This document shows, piece by piece, positions 35,563 to 46,150 of a DNA stretch of 64,000 nucleotides. The stretch's first letter is position 1. Every line of letters starts with the position of its first letter. A program made the translations under genes and the position numbers. This DNA is from Fluctibacter corallii (lineage in GTDB: Bacteria > Pseudomonadota > Gammaproteobacteria > Enterobacterales > Alteromonadaceae), in NCBI RefSeq assembly GCF_025751585.1, contig NZ_JAOWKX010000006.1:199099-263098 (forward strand), given 5' to 3'. The notes under the pieces are model-generated. The model worked only from the letters and a program-made list of their open reading frames with translations. It was not told the origin of the DNA and searched no databases.

Positions 35563-38500
35563 GTGCAAGGCCTTAAATCTCAACAAATATTCATTTTCTT
35601 TTTCGTTTTTTTATCATGTCTTCATTCTACGTTTGCCTACCCAGACGTAACTGATATTCAATTTGACAACTATTCAGTTGCAGATGGATTAACCCAAAGT
35701 ACCGTAACGGATATTATCGAAGATAATCTTGGCTTCATGTGGTTTGCCACCACCAATGGTCTCAACCGATTCGATGGTTATGAATTTAAACAATACGTTC
35801 GCAAAAAAGATGACATTCACTCCCTACCCAACAACTTTATTAGAGCGCTGTATATTGATAGTAAGCAACGGTTATGGGTGAATACCTATGATGGAATTGC
35901 GCAATACATTCCTGAAAAAGATCACTTTAAACGCTACCCTATCGCCTCTTACGGCATAACCAAAGATGCTGGCAGTCAAATATGGGCCGTAAACGAAGTT
36001 GATACCAACACACTGCTCGTATCAGACCAAAATGGTTTATATCAACTTGAAGAAGATAAAGATGCATTTTCGCTTTTCCCTATTGAGGGCTCCGCACACC
36101 CGAAAAATGTTAGGGTGATATTTCAGGATGAATATTTTATTTGGTTAGGTACGAATGGCCAAGGCGTTTACTTCATCGACAACCTGACACGCCAGCTTTA
36201 CAAAGCAGATGGAAATAACCCTTGGCGTGTGAGCATCCCTAGTGACCATCTCTTCCAAATTGCAACCATTAACGATAGCCACTTATTTGCTACTGAAAAA
36301 GGACTCTTCACGGCCCAGTACACGAAGGATGAAACAGGAAACTTAGCAGTACATATAGAAAATCGATATTCAGAAGCCATCAGAGCCATTACACAGTTGT
36401 CAGATTCTACCATCTGGCTTGGTACACCCGACGGTATCCGTGCTATCACACCAGAATATGAAACACTCTACTCTATTGATAAATCGAATGACTACTATGT
36501 GGGACTTAAAGATAGATATATCCTAAACTTCTATCAAGATAGCAAAGGTGCAATCTGGCTAGGCACACCTACAGCAGGCCTTCATCGCTACCACCCTCTT
36601 AATGCAAGAATTAAGAATTTTTCAGACGTTAAAGTTGACGGACGCGAAAAAAGCTTATCAATGGTTTGGGGAATTATTGAATCACCAAATGGTGAAATAT
36701 GGATCGCCACTCAAACCAGCGGTTTATTTGTCTTTAACTCAAAAAATGCAAACTACAGCATCTATCTTGAGGATTTTGAGCACGCTATTTTCGATATAAA
36801 CTTGGATAAATTCGGGACAGTTTGGCTTGCTACCAGCAATGGCATTTACGGCTTTAAGCATGAAAACAATCAACTAGTACAATACGAGCACATATTTGAA
36901 GGCGAGCTCTCTCAAGATTCATCTTTAATAGATAACCAAGTATGGGCGGGGCCGCCTATGTCCACGCCATCTTTGATAGACGCTTCTACGTTGGAAAAGT
37001 CGAAGATATCACTGTCCATTCCTGGGCTCATTTCTGCCTTCCCTGAATACCTAGACGAAAATAGAAACTTATGGCTGAACACCAAATTAGGATTAGTTCT
37101 ATATAACTTGGATACAAAAGATGTTAGACAAGTTCTCTATTCAATTGACAACTCTCAGCCAATCCTCTTGGCAGTAGAGTCTTTTAAAGACTTTTATTTA
37201 GCAGTAACCATGAACCATGGCATTATGAAGCTAGATAAACAAACCTATTCTTTGGTTGAAAGAATTGCTCCTTCCATTAGCGAAGAGTACGGCCTATTCA
37301 GTACCGCCATTACGTCAGACAACAGTGCTTGGCTTGCGGCTTCGAACGATATCGTAGAAGTTAATTTAGAAACTGGGCATGTGGAAACACATATCAGAAG
37401 GCATATGTTGCAATATGACGAACTCACCGAGGGAGCAGCAACGCTCGCATCTGATGGCACGATTTTGTTCGGTGGCATTGATGGCATTCATGTTATTGAC
37501 CCTAAGCTTATCGCAGCTGGGAGAGCACAAAATCAGCGCCATGCAATTCCTGCAATCACTGAATTAAAAATACTTAATAAGCCAGTTAAAAACATTGGAC
37601 ATGACAGTCCTTTGCAAAAAGCAATTGCGTTATCAGAGTCTATTACTCTGCCACACAACTTTTCACAATTTACCCTGACGTTTTCGCAATTAAACTCGAT
37701 ATCTCCGAAAGAAGTAAATTATCGATACCGATTAAATGGAAGTGACGAGCATTGGGTATATGTTGACTCACTCAAACGTTCGGCAACCTACACTAACTTG
37801 ATGTTTGGTGATTATCTATTTGAAGTACAAAGCCAAGCACAAAGTGGTGATTGGTCCCCCAGCCGAGCAATGAAAATCATCGTGTCACCACCGTTGTGGT
37901 TTCACCCAAGTGCACTCGTTTGCTACTTCGTTGTACTATCTCTGCTTACAATCTATTTTTATAGACAATATCGTGCTAAACAGGCCAGTGAGCGCGCTGT
38001 TCGTGAAAGTGAAGAACGGTTGAAGCTCACCCTATGGAGTAGCGGCGATGAACTATGGGATTGGGATATCTCTAAAGGCCAGGTTTTTCGCTCTAACACG
38101 TGGGGAATCCTTGATTTTCCCCAAGATGAAATACGCACTAATGCCTCGTATCAAACTAATATTCACCCAGATGATGTACCTCGTATTCAAACTGCCCTGA
38201 AGGAGCACTTAGACAAAGATACTGACCACTTTCAGGTAACCTACCGCGCGAAAACATTTAAAGGAGAATGGATCTGGTTACTTGACCGAGGAAAAGTCGT
38301 AGAGCGCGGCAGCCAGTACCAGCCCGTACGTATGACTGGAACCCTTAAAAATATCTCACACTTAAAACAAGCTGAAGAGCAACTGAATTTATTTAAGCGT
38401 TCTATTGAAACCATCTCTGATGGTGTGTTTATTACTGACGAGAAGTTTAAGTTTATCTCAGTTAATCAGGCATATTGTAAGCACACAGGGGAAACCCGAG

Positions 38501-40056
38501 AGCAAGCATTAGTCAGTTATCTTACGTTTCACCAATACCCTGAAGCGTTTACCGAGGAAGTAAAAAAATCCCTTAGACAAAAAGGTAACTGGAATGGTGA
38601 AGTAGAGTCCCGACGCTCAAACGGTGACAAGTACGAGATGGAATTAAATATTGATGCCATCCAAGGTGAGAATGGCAAAATCAGCCATTTTGTTGGCGTA
38701 TTTTCAGATATCACGGCACGTAAGAGCACAGAAAAAGAACTGTTAAAGCTTGCCAATACGGACCCGCTCACAGAGATGCCGAACCGTTCTTTTTTTCAAG
38801 CGAGTCACGCAAATTTAGTAAGGAAAAATATCAAACATGCGCTGCTGTGTTTAGATATGGATAACTTTAAAAAGATTAATGATTCTCTTGGACACCAAAC
38901 CGGTGACATCCTGATCAAGCAAATTGGTAAACGACTCCAGCGTGTAACGGGTAATGAGTTAACGTGTTATCGACTGGGTGGAGATGAATTTTCGATTCTT
39001 GTTGACAATACCACCGACGTTCACAAAATTACACATCTTGCACAGCGCGTGCTTGATGATCTCGCCCGCCCCTTCCTTATCAACAAACAAGAATTTGTTT
39101 TAGGGGCAAGTTTAGGTATTGCGTTTTACCCAGGCGATGGTAACACGCCACAAGAATTGTTAAAAAATGCTGATACTGCTATGTATTTTGCGAAGAATGC
39201 AGGCGGAAATAAATACCAGTTTTTCAGTGGCGAAATGAATCAAAATGCAGTTCGACAACTTCAAATTGAAAACCTTATCCGAAATGGATTAAAAGAAGAT
39301 CTATTTACGGTGTTTTATCAACCTAAAGTTGATATAGCCACAGGGCGGCTAGTCAGTATGGAAGCACTGGTTCGCTTTGAACACCCAGAGAAAGGCATTG
39401 TCAGCCCAGCGCAGTTCATTCCACTCGCAGAAGAAACAGGTCAAATAATTGACATCGGAGAAAAGGTGTTGCAAAAAGCCTGCGCAGACACCAAACGTTG
39501 GGTTTCAGAAGGCCTCTTTACAGGACGTGTTGCTGTAAACATTTCTGCAAGACAATTTGAGCTTGCCGATTTAGATGATCGCATCGAAAAAATACTTCAC
39601 AGCGTCAATCTATCCCCTTTACATTTGGAATGTGAAATTACCGAGGGTACGTTGATGCAGAATCCCGATCAGGCGCTTATGATGATGGACCGTTTGCGAC
39701 AGCGGGGTATCCATTTAGCACTGGATGACTTCGGAACGGGGTACTCTTCGTTAGCCTACCTTAAAAAGTTTCCTCTCAACACGCTAAAAATCGATAAAGC
39801 CTTTATTGACGATATCGCTACGTCAAGTGTCGACAAGCATATGGCAGCGTCTATTATCAATATCGCCCATAATTTAGGCCTTAAGGTAGTCGCAGAAGGT
39901 GTGGAACTCGAAGAGCAGTTGTCCATACTCCGTCGATACGAGTGCGAGATGTTACAAGGTTATCTGTACAGTAAACCATTAAGTTCTGCGAAGTTTGAAA
40001 AGCTCTTGAGAGAAAACCATCAACTAGGAAGATTTATATCCGAAAAAGTTGGGTAA
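35563..40056 (+). CDS. Giant membrane sensor: beta-propeller, Y_Y_Y, two PAS, GGDEF and EAL domains
   Basis: A 1497-residue protein. A signal peptide (to about HSTFA) precedes about 650 residues of two-component-regulator propeller repeats (DNLGFMWFATTNGLNRFDG and similar). A Y_Y_Y domain (about 690-770) and a membrane segment at 781-803 follow. The cytoplasmic part has a PAS domain (about 819-930), a second PAS (940-1055), a GGDEF domain with intact LGGDEF (1138-1143) and no RxxD I-site in front, and an EAL domain with intact EAL (1267-1269) and DDFGTGYSSL. The sensor half resembles hybrid two-component systems that detect polysaccharide fragments. The output turns over c-di-GMP. Ligand unknown. 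The start is probably GTG. Confidence 0.88.
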   Translation: MQGLKSQQIFIFFFVFLSCLHSTFAYPDVTDIQFDNYSVADGLTQSTVTDIIEDNLGFMWFATTNGLNRFDGYEFKQYVRKKDDIHSLPNNFIRALYIDSKQRLWVNTYDGIAQYIPEKDHFKRYPIASYGITKDAGSQIWAVNEVDTNTLLVSDQNGLYQLEEDKDAFSLFPIEGSAHPKNVRVIFQDEYFIWLGTNGQGVYFIDNLTRQLYKADGNNPWRVSIPSDHLFQIATINDSHLFATEKGLFTAQYTKDETGNLAVHIENRYSEAIRAITQLSDSTIWLGTPDGIRAITPEYETLYSIDKSNDYYVGLKDRYILNFYQDSKGAIWLGTPTAGLHRYHPLNARIKNFSDVKVDGREKSLSMVWGIIESPNGEIWIATQTSGLFVFNSKNANYSIYLEDFEHAIFDINLDKFGTVWLATSNGIYGFKHENNQLVQYEHIFEGELSQDSSLIDNQVWAGPPMSTPSLIDASTLEKSKISLSIPGLISAFPEYLDENRNLWLNTKLGLVLYNLDTKDVRQVLYSIDNSQPILLAVESFKDFYLAVTMNHGIMKLDKQTYSLVERIAPSISEEYGLFSTAITSDNSAWLAASNDIVEVNLETGHVETHIRRHMLQYDELTEGAATLASDGTILFGGIDGIHVIDPKLIAAGRAQNQRHAIPAITELKILNKPVKNIGHDSPLQKAIALSESITLPHNFSQFTLTFSQLNSISPKEVNYRYRLNGSDEHWVYVDSLKRSATYTNLMFGDYLFEVQSQAQSGDWSPSRAMKIIVSPPLWFHPSALVCYFVVLSLLTIYFYRQYRAKQASERAVRESEERLKLTLWSSGDELWDWDISKGQVFRSNTWGILDFPQDEIRTNASYQTNIHPDDVPRIQTALKEHLDKDTDHFQVTYRAKTFKGEWIWLLDRGKVVERGSQYQPVRMTGTLKNISHLKQAEEQLNLFKRSIETISDGVFITDEKFKFISVNQAYCKHTGETREQALVSYLTFHQYPEAFTEEVKKSLRQKGNWNGEVESRRSNGDKYEMELNIDAIQGENGKISHFVGVFSDITARKSTEKELLKLANTDPLTEMPNRSFFQASHANLVRKNIKHALLCLDMDNFKKINDSLGHQTGDILIKQIGKRLQRVTGNELTCYRLGGDEFSILVDNTTDVHKITHLAQRVLDDLARPFLINKQEFVLGASLGIAFYPGDGNTPQELLKNADTAMYFAKNAGGNKYQFFSGEMNQNAVRQLQIENLIRNGLKEDLFTVFYQPKVDIATGRLVSMEALVRFEHPEKGIVSPAQFIPLAEETGQIIDIGEKVLQKACADTKRWVSEGLFTGRVAVNISARQFELADLDDRIEKILHSVNLSPLHLECEITEGTLMQNPDQALMMMDRLRQRGIHLALDDFGTGYSSLAYLKKFPLNTLKIDKAFIDDIATSSVDKHMAASIINIAHNLGLKVVAEGVELEEQLSILRRYECEMLQGYLYSKPLSSAKFEKLLRENHQLGRFISEKVG

Positions 40057-40154
40057 TCATTCACTAAAGCAAAAATAGTTGGCACGCTATTCGCTACCTC
40101 TACTGTGATGACGGAAACACGTCAGAGCAGTCATAATAATAGAGGAACCACAGC

Positions 40155-40301
40155 ATGCTTAAAGCATATGCAGTTGCATTAATCATAGCGACATCAACAC
40201 CGACAGATAACACAGTTCAAGCAGATGTAATTAAAGAAAACCTGACGGAAAACAGTCACAAAGTAGAACTTTGGAGGCAAAGCAAAAAAGTTGATCTTTA
40301 G
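40155..40301 (+). CDS. Small secreted-like protein, 48 residues
   Basis: An open frame of 48 codons beginning MLKAYAVALIIATST, preceded by AGAGGAACC as a ribosome-binding site. The N-terminus looks like a short export signal, followed by a polar charged tail ending SKKVDL. It lies about 100 bp after the giant sensor gene. No family recognised. It may be spurious; the support is the ribosome-binding site and the signal-like start. Confidence 0.4.
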   Translation: MLKAYAVALIIATSTPTDNTVQADVIKENLTENSHKVELWRQSKKVDL

Positions 40302-40410
40302 TCTTTATAATTATTAACGATCTTCAGACTGTAGCACGTAACCAACAACTTTCTTTATACTCATTATAAACCTAGAAAGGCACGACCGTTGCAGTTAGAG
40401 CTGAACATGG

Positions 40411-40436
40411 AAAAAGAGAGCCCAGCTCTCTTTTTT
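40411..40436 (-). terminator. Bidirectional hairpin terminator after the small membrane protein
   Basis: AAAAAGAGAGC / GCTCTCTTTTTT stem with a three-base loop, with T-runs on both strands. The small membrane gene's TAA stop overlaps its edge. Confidence 0.8.
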
Positions 40437-40635
40437 ATGCTCGCCAATATACGTTCCTAAATCCCCTAGCTCGCCTAAACGCCATATGCTGAGAAATGGT
40501 AAACATAGGAAAAACAAACGGCCCAAATAAGAAACCGGCAACTGCCCATTTTTTAGCTGGCATTGCTGACTGAAATGCCTCAATGTAGAAGAATAAACTT
40601 GAACAACAAGCCATACATAAAAATACAAGTAACAT
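40435..40635 (-). CDS. Small hypothetical membrane protein
   Basis: A 66-residue protein starting MLLVFLCMACCSSLFFYIEAF. It has two hydrophobic segments (about 1-18 and 28-46, WAVAGFLFGPFVFPMF) and a basic C-terminus (RRARGFRNVYWRA). A longer frame to 40680 exists, but the shorter start gives a cleaner membrane helix. It stands alone, followed by a hairpin terminator. Function unknown. Confidence 0.6.
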   Translation of the reverse strand: MLLVFLCMACCSSLFFYIEAFQSAMPAKKWAVAGFLFGPFVFPMFTISQHMAFRRARGFRNVYWRA

Positions 40636-40814
40636 ACTACTCTCACTATTCTTGCATATTCTGACGGCCTCACACCACACCGCTGACTCTCCCTCTAAGA
40701 AGTCTAATAAGACGATATAAGGGACTAAAATTAAGCGCGGAGATTATATAGACATTTGCTGAAAAATACAGCAATTAGATGAATTTTCACCTCAATAAAA
40801 ATTATCATCTTAAT

Positions 40815-40838
40815 AAAAAAGCCCAGCAAACGCTGGGC
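40815..40838 (-). terminator. Intrinsic terminator of fadIJ
   Basis: GCCCAGC-AAAC-GCTGGGC stem. The lower strand has six T residues after it. It lies 36 bp after the fadJ stop. Confidence 0.9.
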
Positions 40839-40873
40839 TTAACATGAGTATCTACCTGTACTATATCTCGGTA

Positions 40874-43027
40874 TTACCCGTAGAATTTTCCATCATTTTC
40901 AGACATTTCAACCAAGATTTTTGCAGGTGTAAACTTGTCACCAAGTGTCGCCGAATAATGATTTAGTCGAGCTACAACGTGTTTAGCACCCAATGTATCC
41001 ATGTAACGGAATGGACCACCTAGGAATGGCGGGAATCCAATGCCAAAAATGGCACCGATATCACCATCACGCGGGCTACGAATTACCCCTTCTTCTAAAC
41101 ACATAGCCGCTTCATTAAGCATCATCATAACACAACGTTCAGCAAGCTCTTCAGATGACAGCTTTTTGGCGGGCGTTACATTTAGCAGTGAATAAATGCT
41201 CTCATCCACTTCTTTGCCCGGTTTTTTACCGTCGTAGCTATAGAAACCACGTTTGTTCTTTTTGCCCTTACGATCATCAGCCAACACTTTATCGAATGCA
41301 TCAGCAGACTTAAAGCGATCACCAAATTGATCCATAAGAATCGGTATAATCTTGGTGCCAACGTCAATACCAACTTCATCAAGCAATTTGACAGGGCCAA
41401 CAGGGAAGCCAAACTTGACTAAAGATTTATCGATATGCTCAATAGGCTCACCCGCGAGCAGCACGTTGGCAGCTTCATTCATGTAAGGCGCTAGAATTCT
41501 GTTCACATAAAAACCGGCACCGTCTTTAACCACTATGGGCGTTTTACCCTGCTTGCGTGCCAACTCAACCGTTGTAGAAATGGTTTTATCTGAGGTCTTT
41601 TCATGCGCTATCACTTCAGCGAGAGGCATTTTATCTACTGGTGAGAAATAATGAAGGCCAATAACATTTTCAGGTCGCTGTGCTTCTGCAGCAATTTTGT
41701 GAATCGGAATGGAAGACGTATTTGACGCAAAGATCGTAGCTTCATTACAGTGACTTTCAACGTCAGCCACCATTTGCTGCTTCAATTTTACATCTTCAAA
41801 TACCGCTTCAATTACTACATCGGCATCAGAAAAACCCGAATAGTCTAGCGAGCCTGTCAACAATGCCATCTGCTTTTGCATCTGGGACTTCATCATAAAA
41901 CGGCGCTTAACTTTTTTAATCAGTAAGTCGTAGCTGTACTTCATAGCATTTGCGATGCCTTCATGACGTACATCTTTAATTCTCGCTGGCAAACCCGCCT
42001 TGGTTGCCGTAACAAACGCGATACCGCCGCCCATCAAGCCGCCACCTAGTACGCCTACTTTTTCAAGTTTACCAGGCTCAACACCTTCAACGCCTGTTTC
42101 CTTTTTCATTTCGGTTGTGGCGAAGAAGATATTGCGAAGTTGCTTAGACTCTGGCGTCATTACCAGCTGTCCAAAGTTACGCGCCTCTACTTGTAGACCT
42201 TGCTTAAAGCCTTTGTTTACGCCTGCTTCTATGCAGTCGATAATTTTAAGAGGGGCTGGATAATTGCCCTGCGTTTTCGCCAGTGTTTGCTTTCGCGCTT
42301 GTTTGAAAAGAATATTACGACCAAAGCCAGTCCCTTCAAGCAATTTATCTTGCAAGTTTCTGTTAGGACCAGATGGTTTTCTCGCTTTTTTATTGGCAAG
42401 TTTAATCGCGACATCAAGCAAAATGCTCTTTGGCACCATTTCGTCAACGATGCCGTATTTTTTCGCCTGCTTAGGGCGCACTGGCGCGCCAGTTAGCATC
42501 ATTTTCATCGCCTGTTGAATACCAATTAAACGAGGCAATCTTTGTGTACCACCACTACCAGGTAATAAACCAAGCTGTACTTCTGGAAGACCCAACTGTG
42601 TCTTTGCATCATCAGTACAAACACGGTAATGACATGCAAGGGCAAGTTCCAACCCGCCGCCTAGGGCAGGCCCATGAATGGCAGCAACGAAAGGAATCGA
42701 CATATCTTCGATGCGCTGAAAAATATCCTGACCACCTTTAGCAATAGTTTCAGCATCATTTGCCGACTGACACGCTGCTAGCATCGAAATATCAGCACCT
42801 GCAACGAATGAGCTGTCTTTACCACTTACAAGTACAACACCTTTAATTTGCTTGTTTGCTTCAATTTCATCGAGCATGGCTGCAATCTGTTCAGCAAACT
42901 CGATTTTTAGCGTGTTCATTGTCTCGCCTGGCACATCCATTGTTAATATGGCGATACCGTCGTCTCTTACATTAAGAGAAAAAGCACTACGAGATTCTGT
43001 TGTTTCTGTCATTGTTTGTTCCGTCAT
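40874..43027 (-). CDS. fadJ: Fatty acid oxidation complex alpha subunit FadJ
   Basis: A 717-residue multifunctional enzyme. An enoyl-CoA hydratase/isomerase domain (about 20-200) has the [14 protein letters not shown] oxyanion segment and [20 protein letters not shown]. The 3-hydroxyacyl-CoA dehydrogenase domains (about 320-715) have the NAD motif [14 protein letters not shown] and [15 protein letters not shown] with the catalytic histidine. The length fits FadJ (714 aa in E. coli). It partners with FadI in beta-oxidation; fadI lies 8 bp upstream. Confidence 0.95.
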   Translation of the reverse strand: MTEQTMTETTESRSAFSLNVRDDGIAILTMDVPGETMNTLKIEFAEQIAAMLDEIEANKQIKGVVLVSGKDSSFVAGADISMLAACQSANDAETIAKGGQDIFQRIEDMSIPFVAAIHGPALGGGLELALACHYRVCTDDAKTQLGLPEVQLGLLPGSGGTQRLPRLIGIQQAMKMMLTGAPVRPKQAKKYGIVDEMVPKSILLDVAIKLANKKARKPSGPNRNLQDKLLEGTGFGRNILFKQARKQTLAKTQGNYPAPLKIIDCIEAGVNKGFKQGLQVEARNFGQLVMTPESKQLRNIFFATTEMKKETGVEGVEPGKLEKVGVLGGGLMGGGIAFVTATKAGLPARIKDVRHEGIANAMKYSYDLLIKKVKRRFMMKSQMQKQMALLTGSLDYSGFSDADVVIEAVFEDVKLKQQMVADVESHCNEATIFASNTSSIPIHKIAAEAQRPENVIGLHYFSPVDKMPLAEVIAHEKTSDKTISTTVELARKQGKTPIVVKDGAGFYVNRILAPYMNEAANVLLAGEPIEHIDKSLVKFGFPVGPVKLLDEVGIDVGTKIIPILMDQFGDRFKSADAFDKVLADDRKGKKNKRGFYSYDGKKPGKEVDESIYSLLNVTPAKKLSSEELAERCVMMMLNEAAMCLEEGVIRSPRDGDIGAIFGIGFPPFLGGPFRYMDTLGAKHVVARLNHYSATLGDKFTPAKILVEMSENDGKFYG

Positions 43028-43035
43028 AGCTCACA

Positions 43036-44346
43036 TTACTCCGTCTCAACGATCATTGCAGCACCCAAACCACCAGCAGCACATGCAGTAAGAAGGCCAG
43101 TACCTCCACCTTTGCGGTTTAAGTCGTTTAGCATTTGCGTGATCATACGCGTACCCGTTGCTGCGAATGGGTGACCGTAAGCAATAGAGCTACCCATTTG
43201 ATTGAACTTGTCCATGTCAATTTCACCCGTTGCTTTGCTTCTGTTTAGCTTCTCTTGGGCAAACTTATCACTGGCAAACATTTTTACGTTTGCTAATGTT
43301 TGCGCCGCGAATGCTTCATGCATCTCAATAAGCGTTAGGTCATTCAATGTCATACCTGCGCGGTCTAATGCAATCGGAGTCGCATAAGATGGCCCCATCA
43401 ACATGTCTTCCCATACATCAATTGCCGCAAACGCGTAGCTACGAATGTAACCTAATGGTGTGTATCCCATCGCTTTTGCTTTACTTTCTGTCATCATCAA
43501 TACCGCTGACGCACCATCCGTCAAAGGGGTTGCATTGGCGGCAGTCACTGAGCCATGTTTGCGATCAAACACCGGACGTAGTTTTGCGTAACCTTCGAGT
43601 TTTGAATCATAACGCACGTTATTATCACGCTCTAACGCACCCTTAAATGGCTCTGCATAGGCCGTCATTACTTCTGATGCAAGATGCCCCTCTTCCCAGT
43701 TCTTCGCCGCTAACGTGTGTGAACGATGTGCAAGTTTATCTTGCTCTTCTCGGCTAATTTGGTGAGTTTTTGCCATTTGCTCCGCAGTTTGTCCCATAGA
43801 CAACCCTGTTGAGTACTCTGCCACCGCGGGCGGTACTGGTAGCAAGTCTTTGAAACCCAACTTTTTGATCACGCCCCACTTTTGACCAAGGGTTTTTGTT
43901 TTCTGTAAATCAACAAGCGCTCTTGCTAAGTTTTTGGATACACCGATCGGTGACACAGAAGTAGAATCTGCACCTCCAGCAACACCGACTTCGATGTTTC
44001 CAGCCATCATAGATTCGGCGATATTTACAGCAGACTGAAAACTCGTAGCACATGCACGAGAAACAGAATAGGCGTCAGTATGAACATTCATGCCCGTGCC
44101 TAATACAATTTCACGCGCAATATTGGGTGCTTCAGGCATTTGCACAACCTGACCATACACCAACTGATCAACCATTTTCGGATCAAGGTTGGCGCGTGTT
44201 AGCATTTCATTGACGACCATTTTTCCAAGGTCGACGGCAGGAACGCCATGAAAATGAGTTGCCATTTTGGCGAAAGGAGTACGAAGCCCCGCTACAATAG
44301 CGATACGATCGCCACTTCGGGTTGTCACTGATTGCTTAGCCGACAT
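43036..44346 (-). CDS. fadI: 3-ketoacyl-CoA thiolase FadI
   Basis: A 436-residue thiolase, the same length as E. coli FadI. The nucleophile C99 lies in [14 protein letters not shown]. The other active-site loops are [19 protein letters not shown] and [14 protein letters not shown]. It removes acetyl-CoA in the last step of beta-oxidation and forms a complex with FadJ. A FadR-like operator lies about 30 bp before its start, so the operon is probably repressed when long-chain acyl-CoA is absent. Confidence 0.96.
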   Translation of the reverse strand: MSAKQSVTTRSGDRIAIVAGLRTPFAKMATHFHGVPAVDLGKMVVNEMLTRANLDPKMVDQLVYGQVVQMPEAPNIAREIVLGTGMNVHTDAYSVSRACATSFQSAVNIAESMMAGNIEVGVAGGADSTSVSPIGVSKNLARALVDLQKTKTLGQKWGVIKKLGFKDLLPVPPAVAEYSTGLSMGQTAEQMAKTHQISREEQDKLAHRSHTLAAKNWEEGHLASEVMTAYAEPFKGALERDNNVRYDSKLEGYAKLRPVFDRKHGSVTAANATPLTDGASAVLMMTESKAKAMGYTPLGYIRSYAFAAIDVWEDMLMGPSYATPIALDRAGMTLNDLTLIEMHEAFAAQTLANVKMFASDKFAQEKLNRSKATGEIDMDKFNQMGSSIAYGHPFAATGTRMITQMLNDLNRKGGGTGLLTACAAGGLGAAMIVETE

Positions 44347-44375
44347 AGTTGCCCTCTTTAATAATTATAAGACCT

Positions 44376-44392
44376 TGGTGGTCAGACCTGTC
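44376..44392 (-). promoter_or_regulatory. FadR-like operator upstream of fadIJ
   Basis: TGGTGGTCAGACCTGTC contains TGGTC-N-GACCTGT, matching 12 of 16 defined positions of the E. coli FadR consensus AACTGGTCNGACCTGTT, including the whole palindromic core GGTC-N-GACC. It lies 30 bp before the fadI ATG. The match is seen; FadR control is inferred. Confidence 0.65.
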
Positions 44393-44641
44393 GAGATTGA
44401 GCGATTGTACCGTCTGTTATATAAAATTCAAAGTTTAGTGAATAATTCGTCAAATGACGCCATGGTTTTCAATTCTCATAGCGTTAAATTTATCTCTTTT
44501 CATTCCATTTAGTTATTGAAACTAACTCATTACAACTTTTTGCTTTTAAATAGATGATTTTGTAATTCGTTACCATCCCAGTTCTATGATAGAGTCAGCG
44601 CCAAAATACAGTTAATTTTTGCAATGGGTTTCAGGAAAGTC

Positions 44642-45556
44642 ATGTCGGCAACAATTCCATCAGTTACACATTTAAAACAGCTAGAAGCAGAGAGCATTCA
44701 TATCTTTCGAGAGGTTGCAGCAGAGTTTGATAACCCTGTCATGCTCTACTCGGTCGGTAAAGATTCGTCTGTTTTACTGCATTTGGCGCGCAAAGCCTTC
44801 GCGCCGGGCAAGATTCCTTTTCCTCTTCTTCATGTAGACACAACGTGGAAATTCCGTGAGATGATCGAGTTCCGCGATCGCATGGCAAAGAAATACGATT
44901 TCGACTTGCTTGTGCATATCAATCAAGAAGGCGTTGATATGGGCGTAGGACCGTTTAGCCATGGTAGTGCTAAACACACAGACATTATGAAAACCGTCGC
45001 CCTTAAGCAAGCGCTAGACAAGTATCAGTTTGATGCCGCTTTTGGTGGCGCGCGACGTGATGAAGAAAAATCTCGCGCAAAGGAGCGCGTTTACTCATTT
45101 AGAGACGACAACCATCGCTGGGATCCCAAAAACCAACGTCCCGAGCTTTGGAATATCTACAACTCTCAGATTAACAAAGGTGAAAGCATCCGTGTTTTTC
45201 CTATGTCAAATTGGACTGAATTAGATATTTGGCAGTATATCTACATGGAAAACATTGAGATTCCCTCTCTCTATCTTGCCAAGCCACGCCCCGTTGTTGA
45301 GCGTGACGGCATATTGATTATGGTAGACGACGAAAGAATGCCTCTGAATGAGGGGGAAAAGCCAGAAATGCGTTCCGTGCGTTTCAGAACGCTTGGCTGT
45401 TATCCGCTCACTGGCGCCGTCGAATCAACTGCCGCCACTTTGCCAGACGTGATTCAAGAAATGCTGTTGACCAAAACCTCCGAACGTCAAGGCCGTGTAA
45501 TTGACCACGATTCTTCTGGATCGATGGAAAAGAAAAAAATGGAAGGATACTTCTAA
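44642..45556 (+). CDS. cysD: Sulfate adenylyltransferase subunit 2
   Basis: A 304-residue protein, starting at MSATIPSV with AGGAAAG just upstream; a longer frame from 44624 is less likely. It has the PP-loop SVGKDSS at 37-43, [27 protein letters not shown], and the C-terminal [14 protein letters not shown] and EKKKMEGYF. The length matches E. coli CysD (302 aa). With CysN it makes adenosine 5'-phosphosulfate. First gene of cysD-cysC-cysQ-cysN-permease; its stop overlaps the cysC start (TAATG). Confidence 0.96.
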   Translation: MSATIPSVTHLKQLEAESIHIFREVAAEFDNPVMLYSVGKDSSVLLHLARKAFAPGKIPFPLLHVDTTWKFREMIEFRDRMAKKYDFDLLVHINQEGVDMGVGPFSHGSAKHTDIMKTVALKQALDKYQFDAAFGGARRDEEKSRAKERVYSFRDDNHRWDPKNQRPELWNIYNSQINKGESIRVFPMSNWTELDIWQYIYMENIEIPSLYLAKPRPVVERDGILIMVDDERMPLNEGEKPEMRSVRFRTLGCYPLTGAVESTAATLPDVIQEMLLTKTSERQGRVIDHDSSGSMEKKKMEGYF

Positions 45557-46149
45557 TGTCAAACAATATTGTCTGGCACCAACATGATGTAGACAAAACA
45601 CGCCGCGCATCCAGCAAGACGCAAAAGCCATGTGTTATCTGGTTTACCGGGCTAAGTGGTTCGGGTAAATCAACCATAGCAAACTTGTTGGAAAAAAAGC
45701 TTGCGGATGAAGGCAAACACACTTATTTGCTTGATGGTGACAATGTGCGCCACGGCCTCTGCGGCGACCTAGGCTTTAGTGAAAAAGACCGTGTGGAAAA
45801 TATTCGCCGTATTAGTGAAGTATCAAAGCTGTTCGTCGACGCGGGCTTAATCGTGATAACCGCATTTATTTCTCCGTTTCGTGCTGATCGAAACTTTTGC
45901 AGAAGCTTGCTTGCTGAGCATGAATTTATCGAAGTATTCGTTGATACTCCGATTGATGAGTGTGAAAAGCGTGACCCTAAAGGCTTATATAAAAAAGCGC
46001 GCCAAGGTGATATCAAGCATTTCACAGGCATCGACTCGCCTTATGAAGCACCCGTGTCGCCAGAAGTACACTTGCCTTTTGATGGTCAAAGCGCAGAAGC
46101 CCTAGCGGAGTTAGTCTACGGGCAACTTACTGACCAAGGACGAATCTAA
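45556..46149 (+). CDS. cysC: Adenylyl-sulfate kinase
   Basis: A 197-residue protein with Walker [11 protein letters not shown] (31-40), DGDNVRHGL, and FISPFRADR with the phosphorylated serine of the family. It makes PAPS from APS and ATP. Its ATG overlaps the cysD stop by one base. The length matches E. coli CysC (201 aa). Confidence 0.95.
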   Translation: MSNNIVWHQHDVDKTRRASSKTQKPCVIWFTGLSGSGKSTIANLLEKKLADEGKHTYLLDGDNVRHGLCGDLGFSEKDRVENIRRISEVSKLFVDAGLIVITAFISPFRADRNFCRSLLAEHEFIEVFVDTPIDECEKRDPKGLYKKARQGDIKHFTGIDSPYEAPVSPEVHLPFDGQSAEALAELVYGQLTDQGRI

Positions 46150-46150
46150 T

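Noticed and set aside
40395..40673. A 92-residue frame overlapping the small membrane gene in another frame
   Set aside because: Its residues run through the terminator hairpin, while the overlapping frame gives a more natural membrane protein that stops at the hairpin edge.
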